From Paenibacillus_E oryzisoli_A (GTDB taxonomy: Bacteria; Bacillota; Bacilli; Paenibacillales; NBRC-103111): 64,000 nucleotides of DNA. A program made the translations under genes and the position numbers. The notes under the pieces were generated by a model. It was given only the letters and a program-made list of their open reading frames with translations, searched no databases and was not told where the DNA came from. The stretch is from NCBI RefSeq assembly GCF_050467285.1, contig NZ_JBCMUN010000016.1, forward strand, positions 1 to 64,000. The letters are read 5' to 3'. Shown one piece after another: positions 51,304 to 59,012 of this stretch. Every line of letters begins with the position of its first letter. Position 1 is the first letter of the stretch.

Positions 51304-52173
51304 CTACCCTTTCACAGAGCCCACCAGCATTCCCTTATCGAAGTATTTCTGAAAGAACGGGTAGATGATAATCATCGGAATCGAAGCCATGGCGACAACG
51401 GCCATCTTGACCGGCGGTCCGAATTCGTAACCATTGGCAACCGATTCCAGTGAATTGCCCGACTCCAGCACGATCTGCCGCAGAAAGACCTGCAGGGGCA
51501 TAAGCTGCGAATCGCTGATAAACAGAATGGCCTGAAAGTAGGAGTTCCAATAGAATACCGCATAGAACACCGTGAAGGTCGCAATGGATGTCATGGACAG
51601 CGGCAGCATGACGCGCAGGAACAGCTTCCACTCCCCGCAACCGTCGATGCGTGCCGCCTCCTCCAGCTCCTTCGGCGTGTTCTGAAAGAAGCTGCGCATC
51701 ACGATCAGATTAAACGGCAGGACCAGATTGTTCAGGAAGAGCGACCAATAGCTGTTCAGCAAACCCAGATTGCTGGTCAGCAAATAGGTCGGAATAATGC
51801 CGCCGCTGAACAACATCGTAATCAGTACCATGAGATTCAGCGTCTTCCTGCCCTTGAGCCATGTCCGGGAAAGCGCGTAAGCCATCAGTGTAGTCGTCGA
51901 TATGCTCAGCGCGGTGCCCCCAACCGTAATGACAATGGCGTTCCAATAAGAGGTCAGAAAATTATGATTGTTGAACAAATAGCCGTAAGCATTGAGTGTC
52001 CATGTCTTCGGGAACAGAAATACGCCTCTGGAGAGCATTTCCTGCTTCGTCGAGAATGAACTGAACAGCACATACAGACAGGGCAGCAGCACAGCAAGCA
52101 GGATGACCGCAATCAGCACGTAGATGACGATATCGAAGGGGCTCAGCTTGCGCAGCACAACGGTAGATCTCAT
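51304..52173 (-). CDS. Carbohydrate ABC transporter permease (YtcP-like), second locus
   Basis: A membrane subunit of 289 residues with six hydrophobic segments, the EAA loop KELEEAARIDGCGEWKLFLR and the YtcP-type ending YFDKGMLVGSVKG. GGAAGGAG is 9 bases before the ATG at 52173, one base after the stop of the previous permease; the longer frame lies inside that gene. It forms the importer with the LplB-like permease and the binding protein. The ATPase is encoded elsewhere. Confidence 0.9.
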   Translation of the reverse strand: MRSTVVLRKLSPFDIVIYVLIAVILLAVLLPCLYVLFSSFSTKQEMLSRGVFLFPKTWTLNAYGYLFNNHNFLTSYWNAIVITVGGTALSISTTTLMAYALSRTWLKGRKTLNLMVLITMLFSGGIIPTYLLTSNLGLLNSYWSLFLNNLVLPFNLIVMRSFFQNTPKELEEAARIDGCGEWKLFLRVMLPLSMTSIATFTVFYAVFYWNSYFQAILFISDSQLMPLQVFLRQIVLESGNSLESVANGYEFGPPVKMAVVAMASIPMIIIYPFFQKYFDKGMLVGSVKG

Positions 52174-52174
52174 G

Positions 52175-53134
52175 TCAGTACACTCCTTCCTCTCCGATTT
52201 TGCGGGATGCCTGATTGGCCAAATACACAAGGCCCAGACCGATAATGGACTTGAATAAACCAACTGCCGTGGTGTAGCTGAACTCCGCTTGGGTAATCCC
52301 CACACGGTATACATAAGTATCGAATACCTCGGACACTTGCAGATTCAAGGAGTTCTGAAGCAGCAGGATGTGTTCGAAGCCTGTATCCATCACGTGTCCC
52401 AATCTTAAAATAAACAAAATGATAATCGTAGACCGCAAAGCCGGCAGGTTAATATGCCAAATCTGACGCATCCGGCTCGCGCCGTCCACCCGCGCCGCTT
52501 CATACAACGTAGGGTCGACCGAGGCCAGCGCGGCAAGAAAGATAATGGCGCTCCAGCCGGCTTCTTTCCAGATCACCTGAAACAAATACAGCCATCGGAA
52601 ATAGTGTGGATTGGTCAGCAGCTCGATTCGCTCATAGCCCCAAGTGGACAACAGATTGTTAATGCCCCCGTCCTGCGTCGAGAACAGCAGCGCCGTCAAG
52701 CTGACAATGACGACCCAGCTCAGGAAATGCGGCACATACAGCAGCGTTTGCGCCCCTTTTTTGAACCAACTGACGCGCACCTCATTCAACAGCAGCGCCA
52801 GAACAATCGGAACTGGAAAAAAGAAAAACAGATTGATGCCACTAATGAGCAGTGTGTTACGAAATAACATCCAGAAATCCGGGTCGCGAAAGAGCGCTTC
52901 GAAATGCTGCAAGCCGACCCAGGGGCTTCCCAGAAAGCCTTCGAACGGATCGTATTCCTGAAACGCAATCGCGATGCCGCCCATCGGAATGTATTTGAAC
53001 ACGATGAAGAACAGAAGCCCCGGCAGAAGCATAAGGTAGACCGGCAAGCCCCGCTTCCACTCATACCAACGGCTGCGGCTCGCTGTCTTGCTGCGGATAT
53101 TCTCAGTTTGTGCAACAGTTGATTGCAAGATCAT
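52175..53134 (-). CDS. Carbohydrate ABC transporter permease (LplB-like), second locus
   Basis: The 319-residue partner permease shows YLMLLPGLLFFIVFKYIPMG at the first membrane segment and the EAA loop LYEAARVDGASRMRQIWHIN. AAGGAGG lies only 2 bases before the ATG at 53134 but 8 before a TTG at 53128, so the true start may be that TTG. It is 69 bases after the binding-protein gene and nearly abuts the next permease. Confidence 0.9.
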   Translation of the reverse strand: MILQSTVAQTENIRSKTASRSRWYEWKRGLPVYLMLLPGLLFFIVFKYIPMGGIAIAFQEYDPFEGFLGSPWVGLQHFEALFRDPDFWMLFRNTLLISGINLFFFFPVPIVLALLLNEVRVSWFKKGAQTLLYVPHFLSWVVIVSLTALLFSTQDGGINNLLSTWGYERIELLTNPHYFRWLYLFQVIWKEAGWSAIIFLAALASVDPTLYEAARVDGASRMRQIWHINLPALRSTIIILFILRLGHVMDTGFEHILLLQNSLNLQVSEVFDTYVYRVGITQAEFSYTTAVGLFKSIIGLGLVYLANQASRKIGEEGVY

Positions 53135-53203
53135 GCCCTCCTTGTAGCCCGATACCGGGAAAGCCTGTTACGTGCGCGGCCTTCCCGGGGCCCGGTTCCC
53201 GGT

Positions 53204-54739
53204 TTATTTCGTCTTGAGGTACGCTTCATTCATTTCCTGAATAATCTGATCGCCGCCGCCAGCCTTCCAATCGGCAACCGCTTTATCGATTGCTTCCATG
53301 GACTCCTGTCCGGCAATCACCTTCACCATCGTATCCATCCATTTTTTGTCAATATTCGTACCGAGCTTGGTCGCCGTATCGGAGACAAGACCCGCTCCAG
53401 CATCCTTGACCCGCACCTTGTCATTGTTGTCAAAATAGGACTTAATGACCGCCACTTGCTTCGGGTCCGTCCATTTATAGATCAGGAACATTGGATCAAA
53501 GCGTTTGAAAACCCAACCCAGAAGCAAATATTGACGATCCTTCACCGAAGCGTCCAACTGCTCATACTGCGTATCGCTGATTTTCTTATAGTGGACGCCT
53601 TCAATGCCATGCTTGATGAAATCATACCCTTCGTCGGATACCATGTAATCGAGCAGCTTCAGAATACGCTGCTGCTTTTTCGCGTCAATTTTCGAGTTAA
53701 TTACAATGTTGTCTCCGGATGTCAGCACCGGAATGCCGCCGCTGCCTGCGGGTCCTTTCGGCGGCATCAGCTGGACAAGCTCGGCTTTCGCATCCGTTTT
53801 CAGAATCGGCGGCATCGTTTCCACGAACAATTGCTGCGGGTTTACTGGCGCAATGCCCGATTTGCCTGCCTCGAGCTTGTTCAGCGAATCGCGCGATTTC
53901 AGAATCGGCGTATCTTTATCCAGCACGCCTTCCGCGTATGCTTTCCGCAAGAAGCCAATATAATCCTTTAACTCCTTGGACTGCGTCTGCATTGGGGTCA
54001 GCTTGCCGCTGTCATCCAGCTTCCAGTAATTCGCAAGCCCAAAGCTGGCTGTCAGGAAATTCCCCGTGCTGCCGAAGCCGAATTTACCGTTAGGGCTGAT
54101 CTCGACCGAGAAGCCGACCGTATCGTTCTTGCCGTTGCCATCCGGGTCCTGCGTAGCAAACGCCTTCGCCACGTTATAGAACTCGTCAACCGTCTGCGGC
54201 ATCTGGAGTCCCAGCTTATCCAGCCAATCTTTTCGGATCGCAAGCGAATCCCTGACATCCTGGTAGTAGAACGGCAGACCGTAATACTTGCCTTTCGGAT
54301 TGAACAACTTCAACGATTCCTCCGGAATGTATTTGGTCAAGTTCGGATATTTGCTCAGCTCCGGCTTCACATCCATGAACACATTCTTCGCCTGCCATTT
54401 GACAAATTCCGCATTCGGCGCGTAGAAAACATCCGGGAAATTGTTCGACGCAGCGAGTACATTCAGCTTCTCCTGATAGCTCGCAGACGGCACCCACTCA
54501 ATCTTGAGATCGATGTTCAGGCGTTTGTTAATCTCCTCAATCATCGGATTGTTCGGCGCCCAGCCGCCGCCTGCATAGCTGCGGGTCATCAGATTTATCG
54601 TGATTTTCTCGCTCATATCGTCCGCAGCGGCTTGCTCCTTGCCAGTTCCTTCGTTGCCTGTTTTTGCTGCGCCGGAACACCCTGCCAAAGTAGAAGCCAG
54701 GACTGCCGTACTCAGAGAAAGCAACATCCATTTTTTCAT
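53204..54739 (-). CDS. Extracellular solute-binding lipoprotein, second locus
   Basis: The glycan-capturing subunit of the second importer. It has 511 residues, a lipoprotein signal (TAVLASTLAGCSGA) and the LplA-like binding fold (ITINLMTRSYAGGGWAPNNP, TQDPDGNGKNDTVGF, the same acidic loop as in the first locus's binding protein). GGGAGG is 9 bases before the ATG. It follows a sulfatase gene by 27 bases and precedes the two permeases, so it is part of one long operon. Confidence 0.92.
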   Translation of the reverse strand: MKKWMLLSLSTAVLASTLAGCSGAAKTGNEGTGKEQAAADDMSEKITINLMTRSYAGGGWAPNNPMIEEINKRLNIDLKIEWVPSASYQEKLNVLAASNNFPDVFYAPNAEFVKWQAKNVFMDVKPELSKYPNLTKYIPEESLKLFNPKGKYYGLPFYYQDVRDSLAIRKDWLDKLGLQMPQTVDEFYNVAKAFATQDPDGNGKNDTVGFSVEISPNGKFGFGSTGNFLTASFGLANYWKLDDSGKLTPMQTQSKELKDYIGFLRKAYAEGVLDKDTPILKSRDSLNKLEAGKSGIAPVNPQQLFVETMPPILKTDAKAELVQLMPPKGPAGSGGIPVLTSGDNIVINSKIDAKKQQRILKLLDYMVSDEGYDFIKHGIEGVHYKKISDTQYEQLDASVKDRQYLLLGWVFKRFDPMFLIYKWTDPKQVAVIKSYFDNNDKVRVKDAGAGLVSDTATKLGTNIDKKWMDTMVKVIAGQESMEAIDKAVADWKAGGGDQIIQEMNEAYLKTK

Positions 54740-54766
54740 GCGCTTCAGCCTCCCGATTATCGATTA

Positions 54767-56254
54767 TTATTTCTTTTCTCTCGCATCTCTACCATGCGGA
54801 ACGACATCACACGTCTCCATATAAAAGGTAAGCATCCGTTCTCGAAGCTCATCACGAATCGAGGCCAGCTCGGCGTCCTCAATCCGGTTCGTCGTTTCGC
54901 CCGGATCGTTCGCCAGATCGTAAAGCTCATCCTGCTCGTAGAAGCGGCGCACGTACTTGTAACGGTGCGTTCGCACCATCGCCGCCTTCGTGTGCTCGGG
55001 GCCTTCGCTGCGCTGCATCTCGCCCCGCGGCCAGTACAGCATGGAAGGATCTCCATTCGCCGGTGCGGATTCGTTGCAGTGCGTCTCGCCGTGCAGTCTT
55101 CCGCCCTCGCAGAACACCGCGTCGCGGTGCGTCTCCGTCTCCCCGGCAACCAGGCTCGCCAGCGACTTGCCAAAGTGCGTATAATTCGGCGTAAGGCCTG
55201 CATACTGCTGCACCGTCGCCGTCAGATCGACCAATTCGACCAGCGCATCACTTACTCGGGGCTGCGCCGCTTCCGCCGCGGGCGGCTTCACGATGAAAGG
55301 CACACGGGTCAAGCAATCCTCGAAGGTGTTCTGGTTTTTTTCCACAAGCCCGTAATCGCCGGTAAAATCGCCATGATCCGAGAAGAAAAAGACCGCGGTG
55401 TCGTCGTAAATGCCCGCCTGTTTAAGCGCTTCCATTAGCAGGCCGAACTGATAGTCAACCCTTGCGCACATCGCATAATAGGTCGCTCGCAGCTCCGTCC
55501 AGCGCTCTTCGGACCAGTTCTCCATGCGGTACAAATCGCGCAGTCCCGTCAGGATGGACGGCTTGCTGCCGGACAGCGTCTTCGTATCGATCCGCTCCGG
55601 CAGGAGCGACTTGTCGATCCGATCATACCACGCTCTCTCTACTGCATAAGGCGGATGCGGATACAAAATAGGCAGATAAATGCACAGCGGCTTGTCTGTC
55701 GGCGGATTCTGAATCAGCTCGATGGCTCCCTGAATATTCGCCCAATCCGAATCGTAATAATGGGATTCGCCCCCTGTGTCCAGCTCTCCAACAAAGAAGG
55801 AATAATAGGTATCGCTGTCCGGTGCGCCCCGCCAGTTGTTTCCCGTTCCTTCGAAAGCGCCGCCGAACATCGGCCGCGGCGCCTGCTTCGGCACGTATTT
55901 CACATCGCAGTACGGCTCGAATCCGGTGCTTGGCGGAATGAGATCGTTCTTGCCGCCCCACCAGACGTAGTAGCCCGCGTCCTTCAAGGTTTGGAGCAAG
56001 ACAGGTTCGTCCGGCTTCATCATATGATACATCGTGCGGTGTCCTCTGACGTGCGGATACCAGCCCGACATGAACGAGCAGCGGCTCGGCGTGCATACCG
56101 GATTTTGACAAAAGGCATTGCGAAAGGATACGGCATCCTCGTTCACCATCGCGTCCAGATTCGTCGTCACTGCCGCCGGATTGCCCATATGCCCCAGCAC
56201 ATCGCCGCGCCATTGATCCGGATTGAAAAGTATGATATGCGGTTGTTTTCCCAC
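54767..56254 (-). CDS. Cys-type S1 sulfatase (second of three), first gene of the eight-gene run
   Basis: The 495-residue sulfatase starts HIILFNPDQWRGDVLGHMGN and has the maturation site C-T-P-S-R (Cys54) in NPVCTPSRCSFMSGWYP. The second metal region is AVFFFSDHGDFTGDYGLVEK. No signal peptide is seen, so it likely acts on imported oligosaccharide. The start is GTG at 56254 with GGGGG 9 bases upstream. It leads the operon toward the binding protein and permeases and is divergent from the third sulfatase across a 254-base control region. Confidence 0.9.
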   Translation of the reverse strand: MGKQPHIILFNPDQWRGDVLGHMGNPAAVTTNLDAMVNEDAVSFRNAFCQNPVCTPSRCSFMSGWYPHVRGHRTMYHMMKPDEPVLLQTLKDAGYYVWWGGKNDLIPPSTGFEPYCDVKYVPKQAPRPMFGGAFEGTGNNWRGAPDSDTYYSFFVGELDTGGESHYYDSDWANIQGAIELIQNPPTDKPLCIYLPILYPHPPYAVERAWYDRIDKSLLPERIDTKTLSGSKPSILTGLRDLYRMENWSEERWTELRATYYAMCARVDYQFGLLMEALKQAGIYDDTAVFFFSDHGDFTGDYGLVEKNQNTFEDCLTRVPFIVKPPAAEAAQPRVSDALVELVDLTATVQQYAGLTPNYTHFGKSLASLVAGETETHRDAVFCEGGRLHGETHCNESAPANGDPSMLYWPRGEMQRSEGPEHTKAAMVRTHRYKYVRRFYEQDELYDLANDPGETTNRIEDAELASIRDELRERMLTFYMETCDVVPHGRDAREKK

Positions 56255-56310
56255 TCTGTTCTGCCCCCATTTCCTTAGCGTTGATCTGGCATTTCTTCGG
56301 GATGACCTTA

Positions 56311-56473
56311 CTATACTTCGCCGCGCCTGCTTTCGTCGTTAACGCATTTTCCGATTTCTTTGCATTATTTCTTACACTCTCACCGTCGATTGTACAGCGT
56401 CCAGCTCCTCGGATAATATGCAAAGAAATCGGAGAATCGGCTATCGAACCGCTTAAAAGACGCAGTTTATAGT
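56311..56473. promoter_or_regulatory. Divergent sulfatase promoters with paired inverted 14-bp elements
   Basis: CCGATTTCTTTGCA (56351-56364) and its exact inverse TGCAAAGAAATCGG (56419-56432) face outward to TATAGT boxes: 56311-56316 on the minus strand and 56468-56473 on the plus strand. The gaps from element to box are 34 and 35 bases. Each gene so has the same element in the same sense above its -10, with a poor -35. This suits activation by the YesN-like regulator. Confidence 0.65.
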
Positions 56474-56508
56474 AGATAGGAATACCAGCTTGAAGGGAGA
56501 GTTTGCTT

Positions 56509-57906
56509 GTGAATAGACCTAATATTCTCATGATCATGGTCGACCAATATCGCTCCGATTGGATGAGCTGCGCCGGCACCTCTTATGTGCATACCCCTCA
56601 TATTGACCGTATTGCCGAGAGCGGCGTCCGCTTTGTACAGGCCAGCTGCAACAGTCCCGTTTGCGGCCCAAGCCGCAGCTCGATTGCCGCGGGATTGTAT
56701 CCCCATCGCATCGGTAATCTGGAGAACTTCGTCAACTACCCGGTGGAGCAGCCCACCTATTATCAAGCCTTGCGACAGGCCGGATATCGGGTAGGCATTG
56801 TCGGCAAGAGCGACTTGCACAAAGGCGATCATTTCTACGGTCTAAACGGCGACCTGCCGATTATGTACCATCTTGGTTTTACGCACCCGCATGAAACCGA
56901 AGGCAAGATGAACGCGGCGTTCCGCCGGAATCATCTCATGCATTTCGATCTGGATGCCGGAAACGATGCGCATATCGCCGGTCCTTATCAGCACTACCTG
57001 CGGGCGCACGGACAACTGGACGCTTTCGTCGAGGATTACCGTCAGCGCTTCGATGGCTGGAGCTACTATAACGCAACGCCGTCCCCGCTGCCTGCGGAGC
57101 ATTTCCACGACAGCTATATCGGGCGGAAGTCGTGCGAGTTTATCGAGCAAGCGACGGATGATGCCCCTTGGCATTTGTTTGTCAGCTTCGTGGGGCCTCA
57201 TGACCCGTGGGACGCGCCCGCCGAATACGCGGAAGCGTTCGCGGACCGTACGTTCCCGGATTCGATTCGCGATGATTTTGCCGGCAAGCCGGAATGGGTC
57301 AAGAAAAAATCCAAAAAGCAAACCGCCGGTATGACGGAAGCTCACCTGACGCAGGTCAAGCGGCAGTACGCCGCGGCCATTCAATTAATCGACGATTGGG
57401 TGGGGCGCATTCTGGACACGCTCACCCGCAAGGGGCTGGCGGACAATACGGTCATCCTGTTTTGCGCGGATCATGGCGAAATGATGGGAGATCACGGTCT
57501 CTTCCAGAAGAACACGATGTACGAAGGTGCACTGCGTGTTCCGTTGATCATCGCTGATCCGCGTACAGCGACAACGGGAACGAGCCAGGCTCTGGCGGAG
57601 ATGGTTGACCTGTACCCGACGATGATGGAGCTGTGCGGCATCCCGTATGCCCATTGCAGGCTTGATGGCGTCTCGCTCGTGCCGCAATTGCAGGATAATC
57701 CGCCACAGCACAAGCCGTATCAGCTTAGCGAGCTCACCAACACGCGCATGATTTATGACGGCAGATACAAATATATTGAGAATCATAACGATGCGCTGGA
57801 GTTGTACGATCTGCAGGAGGATCCGCAGGAACTGCGGAATCTTGCGAAAGAGCGGCCCGAAACTGTGCGGAGCCTGATGAAAAGCATGGCGGCCTTGCGG
57901 AAGTAG
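56509..57906 (+). CDS. Cys-type S1 sulfatase (third of three)
   Basis: The 465-residue enzyme has NILMIMVDQYRSDWMSCAG at the N-terminus, the maturation site C-G-P-S-R (Cys52) in NSPVCGPSRSSIAAGLYPHR, and VILFCADHGEMMGDHGLF. No signal peptide is present. GTG at 56509 is 9 bases from GGGAG and is chosen over the TTG at 56503. It is alone on the plus strand, divergent from the operon that starts with the second sulfatase, and ends at a terminator. Differences among the three sulfatases suggest different sulfate positions, but this cannot be assigned. Confidence 0.9.
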   Translation: MNRPNILMIMVDQYRSDWMSCAGTSYVHTPHIDRIAESGVRFVQASCNSPVCGPSRSSIAAGLYPHRIGNLENFVNYPVEQPTYYQALRQAGYRVGIVGKSDLHKGDHFYGLNGDLPIMYHLGFTHPHETEGKMNAAFRRNHLMHFDLDAGNDAHIAGPYQHYLRAHGQLDAFVEDYRQRFDGWSYYNATPSPLPAEHFHDSYIGRKSCEFIEQATDDAPWHLFVSFVGPHDPWDAPAEYAEAFADRTFPDSIRDDFAGKPEWVKKKSKKQTAGMTEAHLTQVKRQYAAAIQLIDDWVGRILDTLTRKGLADNTVILFCADHGEMMGDHGLFQKNTMYEGALRVPLIIADPRTATTGTSQALAEMVDLYPTMMELCGIPYAHCRLDGVSLVPQLQDNPPQHKPYQLSELTNTRMIYDGRYKYIENHNDALELYDLQEDPQELRNLAKERPETVRSLMKSMAALRK

Positions 57907-57978
57907 AGGGAGAACGTTGGAGAAAAAGAGAGTTGACGGGTACGTTGAGCCTTGTATCCCCCGCCTGCGCAAAAACAA

Positions 57979-58020
57979 AAAAGCTCTGCGCCTCCCAGTG
58001 AAGGAAGGTGCAGAGCTTTT
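57979..58020. terminator. Bidirectional terminator after the third sulfatase
   Basis: AAAGCTCTGC pairs with GCAGAGCTTT, flanked by an A-run and TTTT. It also serves the Nif3-like gene ending at 58098 on the other strand. Confidence 0.8.
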
Positions 58021-58097
58021 ATCAGCGTTTCAGCATGTATCTCCTCGAAGCGGCCCTTGAGAGGACGGCGGAACCGTTTACCTTTGATGGCTATTCG

Positions 58098-58964
58098 TCA
58101 CAGTACGCGAAAAAGCGGCGCCTCCCGCAACGCATGCACGGGAACGCCCGGGAACCGTTCGCGCAGCCACGCCGCGATTGCGCGCATGCCCGGCTCCTCG
58201 CTCTCCGCATGGCCGAGCGCGAGGTACGCCAGCGGCCGGCCCTCCCGGGCCGCGTCGCGCACGTACTCCGGCGTCTCCCATTCGGGGCCTTCGCCGGCGA
58301 TCACGAGATCCAGGCCGTGCGCCTGGATGAGCGGCACCGCTACGCCGGCTCCGCCGCGGTAACCCGCCGCCACACCGATGCGGCGGCAGAGCATGTCGGG
58401 ATTCCCCGCTGCGCGGACGTAGGGAATCCCGAGCTTCGCTTTCACATGACGGGCGACCTGCGCCAGCGTCATGGGCTCGATCTCCACGACCGCGGCCGCG
58501 GGTTCGTGCGCCAGGAGGTGAGGCGCCCAGGCGAGCGCCTCGATTAGCCCAGCCGTGATGGCATCCGGCTGGCAGCGATGGGGACGGTCGTGATAGCGAA
58601 CGACCGTCATGCCCGTGCGTCCGAGCAGCTCACGCTTAGCGCGCACGACGGGGTCGTCCGGGAGCCAGGCCGCGCCGGCCTCCCGGTGGCAATAAAACAG
58701 GCCCTCGTGCGAGATCACGAGGTTCACACCGAGCGCAGCCGCCTGCTCCAGCAGCGCCTGCGTTGCCGTAAAGACGACGGCGACGCCCGTCACGGCCGTG
58801 GAAGCATTAAACGTGCCCGCCCTGGCGGCATCGGTATCGGTATTGGCATCGGCTTCGCCCCAGCCGCTCCCCGGACCGGCCACAACGCCATCCACGCCGC
58901 CTTCAACCAGGGCCGCCCCGTCCAGCAGATGCTTGATCACTTCCCCTATCGTCACTGGCGTCAT
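58098..58964 (-). CDS. Nif3-like dinuclear metal centre protein
   Basis: Nif3/DUF34 proteins bind a dinuclear metal site and often act as a hydrolase of unknown substrate. The roughly 288-residue protein has the start GEVIKHLLDGAALVEGGVDG, LGVNLVISHEGLFYCH with a metal His, RIGVAAGYRGGAG and the C-terminal LALGHAESEEPG with His and Glu ligands. Residues about 35-55 form an Ala/Asp/Thr-rich insertion (GEADANTDTDAARAGT). GGGGG is 10 bases before the ATG at 58964; the ATG at 58973 is too close. It follows the alpha-glucuronidase gene by 48 bases in the same direction and is probably co-transcribed. Confidence 0.82.
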   Translation of the reverse strand: MTPVTIGEVIKHLLDGAALVEGGVDGVVAGPGSGWGEADANTDTDAARAGTFNASTAVTGVAVVFTATQALLEQAAALGVNLVISHEGLFYCHREAGAAWLPDDPVVRAKRELLGRTGMTVVRYHDRPHRCQPDAITAGLIEALAWAPHLLAHEPAAAVVEIEPMTLAQVARHVKAKLGIPYVRAAGNPDMLCRRIGVAAGYRGGAGVAVPLIQAHGLDLVIAGEGPEWETPEYVRDAAREGRPLAYLALGHAESEEPGMRAIAAWLRERFPGVPVHALREAPLFRVL

Positions 58965-59012
58965 GCCATCCATACCCCCTAATTGGTCGTCGCCTGCCTC
59001 CCGACATCCACC

